Source of the DNA: Achromobacter xylosoxidans
GTDB taxonomy: Bacteria; Pseudomonadota; Gammaproteobacteria; Burkholderiales; Burkholderiaceae_B
Length of the DNA: 64,000 nucleotides
Assembly: GCF_001457475.1 (NCBI RefSeq)
Contig: NZ_LN831029.1
Location: forward strand, 620,001 to 684,000
Direction of reading: 5' to 3'
The translations under genes were made by a program, and so were the position numbers. Under the pieces are notes generated by a model. That model did not search any database, was not told where the DNA came from, and saw nothing but the letters and a program-made list of their open reading frames with translations. Below are positions 8,205 through 17,736 of the stretch, piece by piece (within the stretch, counting starts at the first letter, position 1; each line of letters begins with the position of its first letter).

Positions 8205-10556
8205 ATGAAAATCGTATGCATTGGTGGTGGTCCCGCCGGCCTGTATTTCGGTCTGCTCATGAAGCTGCAAGACCCGGCCAACGAAGTCACCGTGATCGAG
8301 CGCAACCGGCCCTATGACACCTTTGGCTGGGGCGTGGTGTTCTCGGATGCCACCATGCAGAACCTGCGCGAAGCCGATCCGGTTTCGGCCCAGACCATCG
8401 GTGACGCCTTCAACCACTGGGACGACATCGACATCCATTTCAAAGGCCGCAGTATCCGCAGCGGCGGCCATGGCTTCATCGGCATCGGCCGCAAGAAGCT
8501 GCTCAACATCCTGCAGGCGCGTTGCGAAGACGTTGGCGTCAAACTGGTATTCGAGAACTTCGTCCAGGACGACCAGGCCATCGCCCGCGAATACGACGCC
8601 GACCTCGTCATCGCCTCCGACGGCATCAACAGCCAGGTCCGCACCCGCTACACCGACACCTTCCATCCCGATATCGACCAGCGCCGCTGCCGCTTCGTCT
8701 GGCTCGGCACCAAGAAGGTGTTCGATGCCTTCACCTTCGCCTTCGTGCAGACCGAACACGGCTGGTTCCAGGCGCATGCCTACCGCTACGAAGACGGCAT
8801 GTCGACCTTCATCGTCGAAACGCCCGAGGAAACCTGGCAGGCCGCCGGCATCGAGCAGATGAGCCAGGAAGAAGGCATCGCCTACTGCGAAAAACTGTTT
8901 GCGCCCTGGCTGGACGGCAATCCCCTGGTCAGCAACGCCTCGCATCTGCGCGGCTCGGCCATCTGGATCCGCTTCCCGCGCGTCATCTGCAACACCTGGG
9001 TCCATTGGAACCAGCTGGAAACCAGCCGCGGCAAGCGCGCCGTGCCCGTGGTGCTGATGGGCGACGCGGCGCATACCGCGCACTTCTCCATCGGCTCGGG
9101 CACCAAGCTGGCGCTGGAAGACGCCATCGAACTGGCGCGCTGCCTGAGCGGCGCCGAAGGCAGCGTCGAGCGCGGCCTGAAGCATTACGAGGAAGTGCGC
9201 AGCGTCGAAGTGCTGAAGATCCAGAATGCCGCCCGCAACTCCACCGAGTGGTTCGAGAACGTGGCGCGCTACGCCGAACTCGAACCCGAACAATTCGCCT
9301 ATTCGCTGTTGACCCGTTCGCAGCGCATCTCGCACGAGAACCTGCGGCTGCGCGATCCGGCCTGGCTGGAAGGCTTCGAGCGCTGGATCGCCGAGCATGC
9401 CGGCGCTCAGGCGCCGGCCGGCCAGCGGCCGCCGCTGCCCATGCTGACGCCGTACCAGGCGCGCGGCGTCAAGCTCAAGAACCGCATCCTGGTGTCGCCG
9501 ATGGCCATGTATTCCTGCACCGACGGCGTGCCGGGCGACTTCCACCTGGTGCACCTGGGCGCCCGCGCCATGGGCGGCGCCGGGCTGGTGATGGTGGAAA
9601 TGACCTGCGTCTCGCCCGATGGCCGCATCACCCCGGGATGCCCGGGCCTGTGGAACGACGAGCAGCAGCAGGCCTTTGCCCGCATCGTCGGCTTCGTCCA
9701 CGGCAACAGCGACGCCCGCATCGGCGTGCAGCTGGGCCATGCCGGCCGCAAGGGCTCGACCCAGCTGGGCTGGCAGAAGATCGACCATCCGCTGGCCGAA
9801 GGCAACTGGCCGCTGCTGTCGGCCTCGGCCCTGCCGTACATCGAAGGCGTGTCGCAGACGCCGCGCGCCATGACGCGCGCCGACATGGACGACGTGCGCG
9901 ACAACTTCGTGGCCGCCGCGCGCCGCGCCCAGGCCGCCGGTTTCGACTGGCTCGAACTGCACTGCGCCCACGGCTACCTGCTGTCCAGCTTCATCTCGCC
10001 GCTGACCAACCGGCGCGACGACGAATACGGCGGCAGCCTGGAAAACCGCCTGCGCTTCCCGCTGGAAGTGTTCCGCGCGGTGCGCGCCGTGTGGCCCGAG
10101 GACAAGCCGATGTCGGTGCGGATCTCGGCCAGCGACTGGGTCGAGGGCGGCATCACGCCCGATGACGCCGTCGAGATCGCGCGCCACTTCAAGGCCGCCG
10201 GCGCCGACATGATCGACTGCTCGTCGGGCCAGGTCAGCAAGGAAGAAAAGCCGGTCTACGGCCGCATGTTCCAGACGCCGTTCGCCGACCGCGTGCGCAA
10301 CGAGGCCGGCATCCCCACCATCGCGGTGGGCGCCATCTTCGAGGCCGACCACGCCAACGGCATCATCGCCTCGGGCCGCGCCGACCTCTGCGCGCTGGCG
10401 CGTCCCCATCTGGCCGACGCCTCCTGGACGCTGCGCGAATCGGCCCGCGTGGGCTATCGTGACGTGAGCTGGCCGAGCCAGTACTTCGCCGGCAAGCGCC
10501 AGCTGGAAACCAATTTCGAACGCGCCGCCGCCATGGCGCAACTGGACATCAAATGA
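8205..10556 (+). CDS. FAD monooxygenase / Old Yellow Enzyme fusion, probable 2-aminobenzoyl-CoA (or salicylyl-CoA) monooxygenase-reductase
   Basis: A 783-residue two-domain flavoprotein. Residues 1 to about 395 are a group A aromatic monooxygenase: dinucleotide motif [10 protein letters not shown] near the start and [20 protein letters not shown] at about 285-304. Residues from about 410 form an Old Yellow Enzyme barrel ([44 protein letters not shown]). This architecture is that of 2-aminobenzoyl-CoA monooxygenase/reductase, which hydroxylates C5 and then reduces the ring; closely related fusions are annotated salicylyl-CoA 5-hydroxylase. The downstream CoA ligase, SDR, hydratase and acyl-CoA dehydrogenase favour a CoA-thioester pathway and make anthranilate the best guess, with salicylate as the alternative. 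The ATG at 8205 is where FAD-domain homology begins; the longer frame upstream lies in repeats. Its stop overlaps the next start. Confidence 0.87.
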   Translation: MKIVCIGGGPAGLYFGLLMKLQDPANEVTVIERNRPYDTFGWGVVFSDATMQNLREADPVSAQTIGDAFNHWDDIDIHFKGRSIRSGGHGFIGIGRKKLLNILQARCEDVGVKLVFENFVQDDQAIAREYDADLVIASDGINSQVRTRYTDTFHPDIDQRRCRFVWLGTKKVFDAFTFAFVQTEHGWFQAHAYRYEDGMSTFIVETPEETWQAAGIEQMSQEEGIAYCEKLFAPWLDGNPLVSNASHLRGSAIWIRFPRVICNTWVHWNQLETSRGKRAVPVVLMGDAAHTAHFSIGSGTKLALEDAIELARCLSGAEGSVERGLKHYEEVRSVEVLKIQNAARNSTEWFENVARYAELEPEQFAYSLLTRSQRISHENLRLRDPAWLEGFERWIAEHAGAQAPAGQRPPLPMLTPYQARGVKLKNRILVSPMAMYSCTDGVPGDFHLVHLGARAMGGAGLVMVEMTCVSPDGRITPGCPGLWNDEQQQAFARIVGFVHGNSDARIGVQLGHAGRKGSTQLGWQKIDHPLAEGNWPLLSASALPYIEGVSQTPRAMTRADMDDVRDNFVAAARRAQAAGFDWLELHCAHGYLLSSFISPLTNRRDDEYGGSLENRLRFPLEVFRAVRAVWPEDKPMSVRISASDWVEGGITPDDAVEIARHFKAAGADMIDCSSGQVSKEEKPVYGRMFQTPFADRVRNEAGIPTIAVGAIFEADHANGIIASGRADLCALARPHLADASWTLRESARVGYRDVSWPSQYFAGKRQLETNFERAAAMAQLDIK

Positions 10557-11344
10557 GCACGTCCTCCCTTCCCTTGGCCGGACGCCACGCGCTGGTGACG
10601 GGCGGCGCCCGCGGCATCGGCCTGGCCAGCGCCCGCGCGCTGCTGGCGCGCGGCGCCCGCGTCACGCTGCTGGGCCGCGACGGCGGCGCGCTGGAGGCGG
10701 CCGTCGACAGCCTGGCCAGCCTGGGCCAGGTGCAGGCGGTCAGCGCCGACATCGCCGACGAGGCCTCGGTGCGCCAGGCCTTTGTCCAGGCCGAGGCCGA
10801 ACTGGGTCCGGTGCTGGTGCTGGTCAATAACGCCGGCCAGGCCGTCAGCCAGCGCTTCGACCGCACCGACGCGGCGCTGTGGCAGTCGATGCTGGCGGTC
10901 AACCTGACCGGCACCTTCCACTGCATCCAGGCGGCCTTGCCCGGCATGCTGGCCGCCAAGTGGGGCCGCGTCATCAACGTGGCCAGCACCGCCGGCCTGA
11001 TCGGCTACGCCTACGTCAGCGCCTACTGCGCGGCCAAGCACGGCGTGATCGGCCTGACCCGCTCGCTGGCGCTGGAGACGGCGCAGAAGGGCGTCACCGT
11101 CAACGCCGTCTGCCCCGGCTATACCGAGACCGACATCGTGCGCGGCGCGGTCGCCAATATCGTCGAGAAGACCGGCATGACGCCGGACGCCGCCCGCGCC
11201 AAGCTGGCCGAGCGCAATCCGCAGGGCCGCCTGGTGCAGCCCGAGGAAGTGGCCGAGACGGTCGCCTGGCTGGCGCTGCCGGCCTCGTCGTCCATCAACG
11301 GCCAGGCCATCGCCGTCGACGGCGGCGAAGTGATGACCGGCTGA
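10553..11344 (+). CDS. SDR-family dehydrogenase (3-hydroxyacyl-CoA dehydrogenase-like)
   Basis: A 263-residue classical short-chain dehydrogenase: [10 protein letters not shown] (NAD(P) binding, about 15-24), NNAG, the catalytic Ser region INVASTAG and YCAAKHG with the YxxxK pair, and a C-terminal [11 protein letters not shown]. It overlaps the monooxygenase stop by ATGA, so the two are co-translated. In this operon it probably oxidises the 3-hydroxyacyl-CoA formed after ring reduction or hydration. The exact substrate cannot be read from the sequence. Confidence 0.88.
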   Translation: MSTSSLPLAGRHALVTGGARGIGLASARALLARGARVTLLGRDGGALEAAVDSLASLGQVQAVSADIADEASVRQAFVQAEAELGPVLVLVNNAGQAVSQRFDRTDAALWQSMLAVNLTGTFHCIQAALPGMLAAKWGRVINVASTAGLIGYAYVSAYCAAKHGVIGLTRSLALETAQKGVTVNAVCPGYTETDIVRGAVANIVEKTGMTPDAARAKLAERNPQGRLVQPEEVAETVAWLALPASSSINGQAIAVDGGEVMTG

Positions 11345-11382
11345 GCCCCCGCCCACCCCTAAGATTCCAGAACGGAGACACC

Positions 11383-12240
11383 ATGAGCACGCAGCCCGAA
11401 GAGCACACCATGAAGCACCACAAGCGCCCGCTGGCCGGCTACCAGGCCCGGACGTTCCTGTGGCAGGTGTCGGCCGACGGCAAGGTCGCCACCATCACGC
11501 TCAACCGGCCCGAGCGCAAGAACCCGCTGACCTTCGATTCCTATGCCGAGCTGCGCGACCTGTTCCGCGCGCTGGTGTACGCGACCGACATCAAGGTAGT
11601 GGTGGTGACGGGCGCCGGCGGCAACTTCTGCTCCGGCGGCGACGTGCATGAAATCATCGGGCCGCTGACCAAGATGAGCATGCCCGAGCTGCTGGACTTC
11701 ACCCGCATGACGGGCGACCTGGTCAAGGCCATGCGCGCCTGCCCGCAGCCGATCGTGGCGGCGGTGGACGGCGTCTGCGCCGGCGCTGGCGCGATGGTGG
11801 CGCTGGCCTCCGACATGCGCCTGGGCACGCCGGCCGCGCGCACCGCCTTCCTGTTCACCCGGGTGGGCCTGGCGGGCGCCGATATGGGCGCCTGCACGCT
11901 GCTGCCGCGCATGATCGGCCAGGGCCGCGCCTCCGAACTGCTGTACACCGGCCGCGCCATGACGGCCGAGGAAGGCGCCAGCTGGGGCTTCTTCAACGCC
12001 CTGCACGAGTCCGACGCGCTGATGGAGGCCGCCGCCAAGCTGGCCGCGCAACTGGCCGCGGGCCCCACCTTCGCCCACGGCGTGACCAAGAAACTGCTGC
12101 ACCAGGAATGGAACATGGGCGTGGACGAGGCCATCGAGGCCGAAGCCGAGGCCCAGGCCATCTGCATGCAGACGCGCGATTTCCATCGCGCCTACGAGGC
12201 CTTCGTGGCCAAACAGAAGCCGGTCTTCGAGGGGAACTGA
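11383..12240 (+). CDS. enoyl-CoA hydratase/isomerase family protein
   Basis: A 285-residue crotonase-fold protein. [17 protein letters not shown] leads the fold, [15 protein letters not shown] is the first oxyanion-hole loop, and [21 protein letters not shown] carries the second. The usual second catalytic Glu region reads as [18 protein letters not shown], so the classical hydratase Glu pair is not complete and isomerase, hydrolase or ring-opening chemistry is also possible. CGGAGACACC precedes the ATG at 11383; a second in-frame ATG at 11410 would trim nine residues. It lies 38 bases after the SDR and its last base is shared with the next gene. It is expected to work on an alicyclic CoA thioester. 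Confidence 0.87.
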   Translation: MSTQPEEHTMKHHKRPLAGYQARTFLWQVSADGKVATITLNRPERKNPLTFDSYAELRDLFRALVYATDIKVVVVTGAGGNFCSGGDVHEIIGPLTKMSMPELLDFTRMTGDLVKAMRACPQPIVAAVDGVCAGAGAMVALASDMRLGTPAARTAFLFTRVGLAGADMGACTLLPRMIGQGRASELLYTGRAMTAEEGASWGFFNALHESDALMEAAAKLAAQLAAGPTFAHGVTKKLLHQEWNMGVDEAIEAEAEAQAICMQTRDFHRAYEAFVAKQKPVFEGN

Positions 12241-13412
12241 TGATGCGCGACGCAAGCTGGCTGGACTGGCCCTTTTTCGACGACGCCCACCGCAAGCTGG
12301 CGCATGAGGTCGACGGCTGGTGCGAAAGCGCCCTGGGAGACGTCGACCACCACGACGCCGACGCCGCCTGCCGCAAGCTGGTCAAGGCCATGGGCCAGGC
12401 CGGCTGGCTGCGCTACGCGGTCGCCGGCGGCCCCGGCGGCGCCTGGGGCGGCGCGCTGCCCGAGGTCGATTCGCGTTCGGTCTGCATCCTGCGCGAGACC
12501 TTCGCGCGCCACGAGGGCCTGGCCGACTTCGCCTTCGCCATGCAAGGCCTGGGCAGCGGCGCGATCTCGCTGATGGGTTCGGACGCGCTGCGCCAGCGCT
12601 ACCTGCCGCGCGTGGCCCGCGGCGAGGCCATCGCCGCCTTCGCGCTGTCCGAACCGGATGCCGGCTCGGACGTGGCCGCGCTGGCCTGCGAGGCCCGGCT
12701 GGAGGGCGATCACTACGTGCTCAACGGCGCCAAGACCTGGATTTCCAACGGCGGCATCGCCGACTTCTATTGCGTGTTCGCCCGCACCGGCGAGGCGCCG
12801 GGCGCGCGCGGCATCAGCGCCTTCGTGGTGGATGCCGACACCCCGGGCTTCGAGATCTCGGAGCGCATCGAGCTGATCGCGCCGCACCCGCTGGCCACCA
12901 TCACCTTCGACAACTGCCGCATCCCGGTGTCGCAGCGGCTGGGCGAGGCGGGGCAGGGCTTCAAGCTGGCGATGATGACGCTGGACATCTTCCGCGCCTC
13001 GGTGGCGGCCGCCGCGCTGGGCTTTGCGCGCCGCGCGCTGGACGAAGGCCTGGCGCGCGCCAGGTCGCGCCGCATGTTCGGCCAGACCCTGGCCGACCTG
13101 CAACTGACGCAGGCGGCGCTGGGCGACATGGCCACGGCCATCGACGCCTCGGCGCTGCTGACGTATCGCGCCGCGTGGATGCGCGACGTGCAGAAACAAC
13201 GCACCACGCGCGAAGCGGCCATGGCCAAGATGACGGCCACCGAATCGGCGCAGAGCGTGATCGACCGCGCGCTGCAGATGTTCGGCGGCGCGGGCGTGGT
13301 GTCGGGGATGCCGGTGGAGAAGCTTTACAGGGAAATCAGAGCGCTGCGTATCTACGAAGGCGCCACCGAAGTGCAGAAGTTGATCATCGCCCGGGAACTG
13401 CTGAAGGCCTGA
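12240..13412 (+). CDS. acyl-CoA dehydrogenase
   Basis: A 390-residue FAD acyl-CoA dehydrogenase with the full three-domain pattern: [29 protein letters not shown] in the middle beta domain, [19 protein letters not shown], and the C-terminal [21 protein letters not shown], where the Glu of IYEG is the usual catalytic base. Two tandem ATG codons (12240 and 12243) follow the previous gene; the first overlaps its stop. It passes electrons to ETF. In the operon it should desaturate a cyclohexane- or pimelate-like CoA ester produced from the aromatic acid. Confidence 0.9.
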   Translation: MMRDASWLDWPFFDDAHRKLAHEVDGWCESALGDVDHHDADAACRKLVKAMGQAGWLRYAVAGGPGGAWGGALPEVDSRSVCILRETFARHEGLADFAFAMQGLGSGAISLMGSDALRQRYLPRVARGEAIAAFALSEPDAGSDVAALACEARLEGDHYVLNGAKTWISNGGIADFYCVFARTGEAPGARGISAFVVDADTPGFEISERIELIAPHPLATITFDNCRIPVSQRLGEAGQGFKLAMMTLDIFRASVAAAALGFARRALDEGLARARSRRMFGQTLADLQLTQAALGDMATAIDASALLTYRAAWMRDVQKQRTTREAAMAKMTATESAQSVIDRALQMFGGAGVVSGMPVEKLYREIRALRIYEGATEVQKLIIARELLKA

Positions 13413-13472
13413 AGAAACCATCGAGTTTCCGCTTTCGGCAGTCAACTACACCGCATCAGCAAGGGGAATTTC

Positions 13473-15113
13473 ATGGAAGTATCCGCCCACATCGACACTT
13501 TCGCCCGGGACAATCTGCCCCCGGGCGAACAATGGCCCGAGTTCCTGCTGGACGGCCCCGACGTGGCCTATCCCAAGCGCTTCAATTGCGCGGTTGAGCT
13601 GGTGGACGCCATGGTCGACCGTGGCCACGGCGAGCGCGTCGCGCTGCGCTGGGCGCAGGACGGCAAGCCGGCCACCATGACCTACCGCGAGCTGGCCGCG
13701 CTGACCAACCGCATTGCCCGCGTGCTGGTCGAGGACATGAAGCTGGTGCCGGGCAACCGCCTGCTGCTGCGCGGCCCCAACAATCCGATGATGGCCGCTT
13801 CGTGGCTGGCCGCCATCAAGGCGGGCCTGGTGACGGTGCCGACCATGCCGCTGCTGCGCGCCAAGGAGCTCAAGCAGATCATCGACAAGGCGCAGATCCA
13901 GGCGGTGCTGTGCGACGTGCGCCTGAAGGACGAGGCGCAGTTCTGCGCTCAGCCGGACCACGAACATCATTGTCCGGGGCTGGCGCAGATCGTGTATTTC
14001 AACGACACGGCGCCCGAGGCGCTGGACACGCTGGCAGCGGCCAAGCCGGATGATTTCACGGCCTGCGATACCGCCGCCGATGACGTCTGCCTGATCGCCT
14101 TCACCAGCGGCACCACCGGCGCGCCCAAGGGCTGCATGCATTTCCATCGCGATGTGCTGGCGATGTGCGACCTGTTTCCCAAGCATGTCATCAAGCCGGG
14201 TCCGGATGACATTTTCTGCGGCACGCCGCCGCTGGCGTTCACCTTCGGCCTGGGTGGCCTGCTGTGCTTTCCGCTGCGGGTCGGCGCCAGCACCGTGCTG
14301 GCCGAGCGCCTGACGCCGGAAAGCCTGCTGCAGCTGATCCAGGACTTTCGCGCCACCATCGTCTTCACCGCTCCGACTTTCTACCGCCAGATGGCGGCGC
14401 TGGTGGGCAAGTTCGACCTGTCCTCGCTCAAGAAGAGCGTGTCGGCCGGCGAGGCCCTGCCCGACGCGACGCGCCAGTTGTGGAAGGAGGCCAGCGGCAT
14501 CGAGATGATCGACGGCATCGGCGGCACCGAGATGATCCACGTGTTCGTGTCCAGCCCGCCGGAGTCGGTGCGCCGCGGCGCCATCGGCCGCGTGGTGCCC
14601 GGTTACATCGCGCAGATCGTGGACGACGACATGAACCCGGTGCCCAATGGCACGGCGGGCCGCCTGGCGATCAAGGGGCCGACCGGCTGCCGCTACCTGG
14701 CCGACGAGCGCCAGCGGCGTTTCGTGCAGAAGGGTTGGAACCTGCCGGGCGATACGTTCGTGCAGGACGATGACGGCTATCTGTTCTACCAGGCGCGCAA
14801 CGACGACATGATTGTCTCGGCCGGCTACAACATCGCCGGGCCGGAGGTCGAGGACGCGCTGCTGCGCCACGAGGCGGTGGCCGAATGCGGCGTGGTGGGC
14901 GCGCCCGACGACGAGCGCGGCCAGCTGGTCAAGGCGTTCGTGGTGCTCAAGCCCGGCTTCGAGCCGAGCGAGGCGCTGGTGGCGGCGCTGCAGCAGTTCG
15001 TCAAGGCCAACATCGCGCCCTACAAGTATCCCCGTGCCATCGAGTTCGTCTCCGCGCTGCCGCGCACCGAGACGGGCAAGCTGCAGCGTTTCGCGCTGCG
15101 CAAGATGGCCTGA
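13473..15113 (+). CDS. AMP-forming aryl-CoA ligase, probable 2-aminobenzoate-CoA ligase
   Basis: A 546-residue member of the ANL superfamily, benzoate-CoA ligase branch. FARDNLPP near the N-terminus is a hallmark of this branch. The P-loop-like motif is FTSGTTGAPKGCMHFHRD, followed by DGIGGTEMIHVFVS (A4/A5), and the C-terminal catalytic Lys lies in RTETGKLQRF. The ribosome site AAGGGGAA precedes the ATG at 13473. It would activate an aromatic acid to its CoA thioester with ATP, which is the entry step for the monooxygenase/reductase at the start of the operon. Anthranilate is the preferred substrate by context; benzoate or salicylate cannot be excluded. Confidence 0.87.
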   Translation: MEVSAHIDTFARDNLPPGEQWPEFLLDGPDVAYPKRFNCAVELVDAMVDRGHGERVALRWAQDGKPATMTYRELAALTNRIARVLVEDMKLVPGNRLLLRGPNNPMMAASWLAAIKAGLVTVPTMPLLRAKELKQIIDKAQIQAVLCDVRLKDEAQFCAQPDHEHHCPGLAQIVYFNDTAPEALDTLAAAKPDDFTACDTAADDVCLIAFTSGTTGAPKGCMHFHRDVLAMCDLFPKHVIKPGPDDIFCGTPPLAFTFGLGGLLCFPLRVGASTVLAERLTPESLLQLIQDFRATIVFTAPTFYRQMAALVGKFDLSSLKKSVSAGEALPDATRQLWKEASGIEMIDGIGGTEMIHVFVSSPPESVRRGAIGRVVPGYIAQIVDDDMNPVPNGTAGRLAIKGPTGCRYLADERQRRFVQKGWNLPGDTFVQDDDGYLFYQARNDDMIVSAGYNIAGPEVEDALLRHEAVAECGVVGAPDDERGQLVKAFVVLKPGFEPSEALVAALQQFVKANIAPYKYPRAIEFVSALPRTETGKLQRFALRKMA

Positions 15114-15133
15114 TTCCGCATCAAGGAAATTCC

Positions 15134-15559
15134 ATGGCAGCTCCGTTCGTCAGCCAGGTTGAAGTCCGCTTCCGTCATTGCGATCCGGCGGGCATCGTTT
15201 TCTACCCGCGCTATTTCGAGATGATCAATGACTTTGTCGAGGAGTGGTTCGACAAGGGCATGGGCTTGCCATTCCACGCGCTGCACGTGGAGCGCCATAT
15301 CGGCACGCCGATGGCGTCGGTGACGTGCGATTTCAGCGCGCCGAGCCGCTGGCACGAGAAGCTGCGGCAGACGCTGCAGGTGCAGCGCATCGGCGGCGCG
15401 TCGTTCAAGGCGTTGGTGCGCTTCGAGGGGCCGGACGGGCAGTTGCGGCTGTCGGCGACGTTGACGATCGTGACGGTGGATCTGCGCACGATGAAGTCGA
15501 TGCCGTTGCCGGCGGATCTGCGCGAGCGCATGCAGGATTATCTGGTTGCCGCCGAGTGA
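15134..15559 (+). CDS. 4HBT-type acyl-CoA thioesterase
   Basis: A 141-residue hot-dog thioesterase. FRHCDPAGIVFYPRYFEMIND holds the catalytic Asp and the conserved Gly of the 4-hydroxybenzoyl-CoA thioesterase family. It starts 20 bases after the ligase stop, behind AAGGAAA. Thioesterases in such operons often release stalled CoA esters and recycle CoA; a dedicated step is also possible. The coding strand becomes G-rich towards its end. Confidence 0.88.
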   Translation: MAAPFVSQVEVRFRHCDPAGIVFYPRYFEMINDFVEEWFDKGMGLPFHALHVERHIGTPMASVTCDFSAPSRWHEKLRQTLQVQRIGGASFKALVRFEGPDGQLRLSATLTIVTVDLRTMKSMPLPADLRERMQDYLVAAE

Positions 15560-15611
15560 GTTCGGCGGGGGCCGCCCTGGTGTTTGTTTTTTGAAAATAG
15601 GATGAGACGTT

Positions 15612-16016
15612 ATGAAGATTCTGCAACCGCCGGATTGGATGGCGCCGCGGGGCTATTCGAATGGGATCCTGACCGAGATGACGGTGGGGAGCAAGCTGGT
15701 GTTCGTGGGCGGGCAGGTGGGCTGGAACGGGCAGCAGCAGTTCGAGTCGGATGAACTGGCCGATCAGGTGCGGCAGACGTTGGCGAACATCGTGGCGATT
15801 CTCGCCGAGGGCGGGGCCAGGCCGGAGCATATCGTTCGGATGACGTGGTATGTGACGGACAAGGATGCGTATGTGGCGGCTTATCCGGAGATCGGGAAGC
15901 ACTATCGTGAATTGATCGGGAGGCATTTCCCGGCGATGACGGCGGTGGAGGTGGCGGATCTGGTGGAGGATCGGGCCAAGGTGGAGATTGAAGTTACGGC
16001 TGTTGTGCCGGCTTGA
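15612..16016 (+). CDS. Rid-family (YjgF/YER057c/UK114) protein lacking the RidA arginine
   Basis: A 134-residue protein with the Rid fold pattern: GSKLVFVGGQVGW, ADQVRQTLANIVAILAEGG and the C-terminal KVEIEVTAVVPA. In archetypal RidA the motif VEVARLP carries the imine-binding Arg; here the same place reads VEVADLV, so this is a non-archetypal Rid. Rid proteins hydrolyse enamines or imines to ketones and ammonia, and the predicted pathway product, 2-amino-5-oxocyclohexenecarboxyl-CoA, is an enamine. The context therefore suggests a deaminase role, but the missing Arg weakens that. The coding sequence is strongly G-rich on the plus strand, unlike the genes further upstream. Confidence 0.88.
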   Translation: MKILQPPDWMAPRGYSNGILTEMTVGSKLVFVGGQVGWNGQQQFESDELADQVRQTLANIVAILAEGGARPEHIVRMTWYVTDKDAYVAAYPEIGKHYRELIGRHFPAMTAVEVADLVEDRAKVEIEVTAVVPA

Positions 16017-16063
16017 GTATGGGCCGGCCTGGCGTGTGATGCGCTGGGTTGGGTTCTTTAGCC

Positions 16064-16227
16064 GCGGGTGACGGGGCAGGCGGGGGATGGCGGGGCTACG
16101 ATTGCGGTCCGGAGCCTTCGCTCCGGACTGCCCCTTCCTCATCTTCGTCACAGCCTTCGGCTGTTCCTTCAGATTCCGTCGGGCGCATCTACACGCCCCG
16201 CCATCCCCCGCCTGCCCCGTCACCCGC
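16064..16227 (+). repeat. type 1 variable-arm inverted repeat (copy D)
   Basis: Perfect 33-base arms at 16064-16096 and 16195-16227 around the type 1 core (inner hairpin TCCGGAGC with GCTCCGGA near 16108). Compared with copy A, the arm segment TCGGT has become CAGGC and the opposite arm has changed from ACCGA to GCCTG, so complementarity is kept. Confidence 0.9.
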
Positions 16228-16320
16228 TCACGATAAGAATTAATGGCGGATGCCGGGGAGGACGCGTTTCTTGGCGATCTTAGCGGCGGTAATTCTTGTT
16301 CAGAGCGATTTGCGGGGCCC

Positions 16321-16355
16321 GCTTCAAGGCGGCCGCGCGGGCGGCCTTTTGAAGC
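16321..16355 (+). repeat. GC hairpin, class 2 (copy D)
   Basis: Arms GCTTCAA and TTGAAGC around the core GGCCGCGCGGGCGGCC, preceded by TGCGGGGC. No type 2 element follows, so copy D is half of the composite. The rest of the 16017-16487 gap holds only the AT-rich operator-like site at 16408-16443. Confidence 0.85.
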
Positions 16356-16407
16356 TTACGTGGTGTCTTGCGGGGGCGGATGACGCTGCGCGCTTGCGGG
16401 GTGATTT

Positions 16408-16443
16408 ATCACATATGTAGTGATTCAACTACGTTAGTGATTC
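16408..16443. promoter_or_regulatory. AT-rich operator-like site
   Basis: An AT-rich island in a GC-rich gap. ATCAC at 16408 and GTGAT at 16420 form an imperfect 17-base dyad, and TAGTGATTC is repeated directly at 16418 and 16435, with a 17-base period. The site lies between two convergent gene ends, so no target promoter is evident. Confidence 0.35.
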
Positions 16444-16487
16444 TGTGCCCTTGGCTGCGGGGTTGGCGCATGGCGCCAGGTGGCTGG

Positions 16488-17474
16488 CTATTTGCCGGCT
16501 TGGAAAGTTTCGCGGGGGAGTTCGCCGAAGCGGTCGCGGTAGTACTCGGAGAAGCGGCCCAGGTGGCTGATGCCTACGGATACCGCCACCTCGGTCACGC
16601 TTTCGCAGGCGCCTTGTTGCAGTTTTTCGCGGGCGGCGTCCAGGCGCAGGACGCGTAGCGCCTGCATGGGGGTGGTCTCGCGGTGTTGCTGGAACAGGCG
16701 GGTGAGGGCGCTGGGGCTGGCGCCGGCGCCGCGGGCGATGTCTGTCAGGGTCAGGGGGGCGGCCAGGTGGGCGCGCATGTAGGCTTCGGCCTGGGTGATG
16801 CGGCGGGGCAGGGCGGGGGCCAGGCCGGCGTGGCGTTGCCAGGTGTTGGGCTGGTTGTAGAGCAGGTGCAGGACGAGCGTGTCTTCCAGGTGTTCGAGCC
16901 AGGCGGCGGGGGGCCTTGGGGCGCCGTCGTCCAGGGTGGGCAGCAGGTGGATCAGGCTGGTCATCATGCTGCGCCAGGCGGCGCCGACGGGGGTGTCCAG
17001 GCGTAGCGAGGGGCTGAAGTCCAGGGGGCGGGCGGCGGCGTCGCCGAAGATGCGGTGGCCGATGGCTTCGAGCTTGCCGCGCGGGATCTTCAGCAGCAGT
17101 TGCTCGCAGCCGGCTTCCCAGTGCAGTTTCAGGGCGCGGTTGGGGGCGATGACGGCGGCGCAGTCGGGGTGGGCGTCGACGCAGTCGGTGCCGCATTCGA
17201 TGCGGGCGCGGCCGCGCAGCGGCACCTGCACCAGCATGAAGTCCTGCAGGCGGTCGGGTTCGATGTGGACTTCGGCGCCGTAGCGCAACGTACAGACGCT
17301 CAGGGCGCCGAAGCGGGCGCGGTTCAGTTCGGCGTCGACGCGGCCGCCTTTCCAGGTCAGGCGGTGTTCCTTGAGCGCTTCGGAGACGCGTTCGCGCGTT
17401 TCGGCGGGCTGGGTGGAACTGAAGACGCGTCGTTTGAGCAATGGCGCCAGCTCGATGCGGGACCAGCCGTGCAT
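16488..17474 (-). CDS. AraC-family transcriptional regulator
   Basis: A 328-residue regulator. The N-terminal ~200 residues resemble the AraC_binding_2 domain of the BenR/AntR/XylS type (FGALSVCTLRYGAEVHIEPD, PHPDCAAVI-like region). The C-terminal AraC DNA-binding domain has two helix-turn-helix units: PLTLTDIARGAGASPSALTRLFQQH and SVTEVAVSVGISHLGRFSEYYRDRFG. The ATG at 17474 is chosen because GGAGGC lies directly upstream; an extra 17 codons to 17525 have no such site. It is divergent from the solute-binding protein gene at 17737 and convergent with the aromatic-CoA operon. An aromatic acid effector is likely by family and position. Confidence 0.9.
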   Translation of the reverse strand: MHGWSRIELAPLLKRRVFSSTQPAETRERVSEALKEHRLTWKGGRVDAELNRARFGALSVCTLRYGAEVHIEPDRLQDFMLVQVPLRGRARIECGTDCVDAHPDCAAVIAPNRALKLHWEAGCEQLLLKIPRGKLEAIGHRIFGDAAARPLDFSPSLRLDTPVGAAWRSMMTSLIHLLPTLDDGAPRPPAAWLEHLEDTLVLHLLYNQPNTWQRHAGLAPALPRRITQAEAYMRAHLAAPLTLTDIARGAGASPSALTRLFQQHRETTPMQALRVLRLDAAREKLQQGACESVTEVAVSVGISHLGRFSEYYRDRFGELPRETFQAGK

Positions 17475-17736
17475 GGATGCCTCCGGGACGGGAACGCTCC
17501 CGTATCGCCGTCGAGCGTAATGCAATCGTCAAGCGTTTGGAATTAAGTGAATCCCGGATATGCGTGCGCCGATTCGGATAGAGCCGCGCGCCCGGCCGTC
17601 CTAAGCTGGGGGTTGTTGGAAGGCGGCGCCGTGGCGCGTAAGCTGGCAGTTTTCATCGGTGGCTGGGTGTACCGACGGCAGACGGATTCTGTCAGCATTG
17701 CGCCGGCGGCGCCGGCGGATACCTGCGGGGTGGCTC

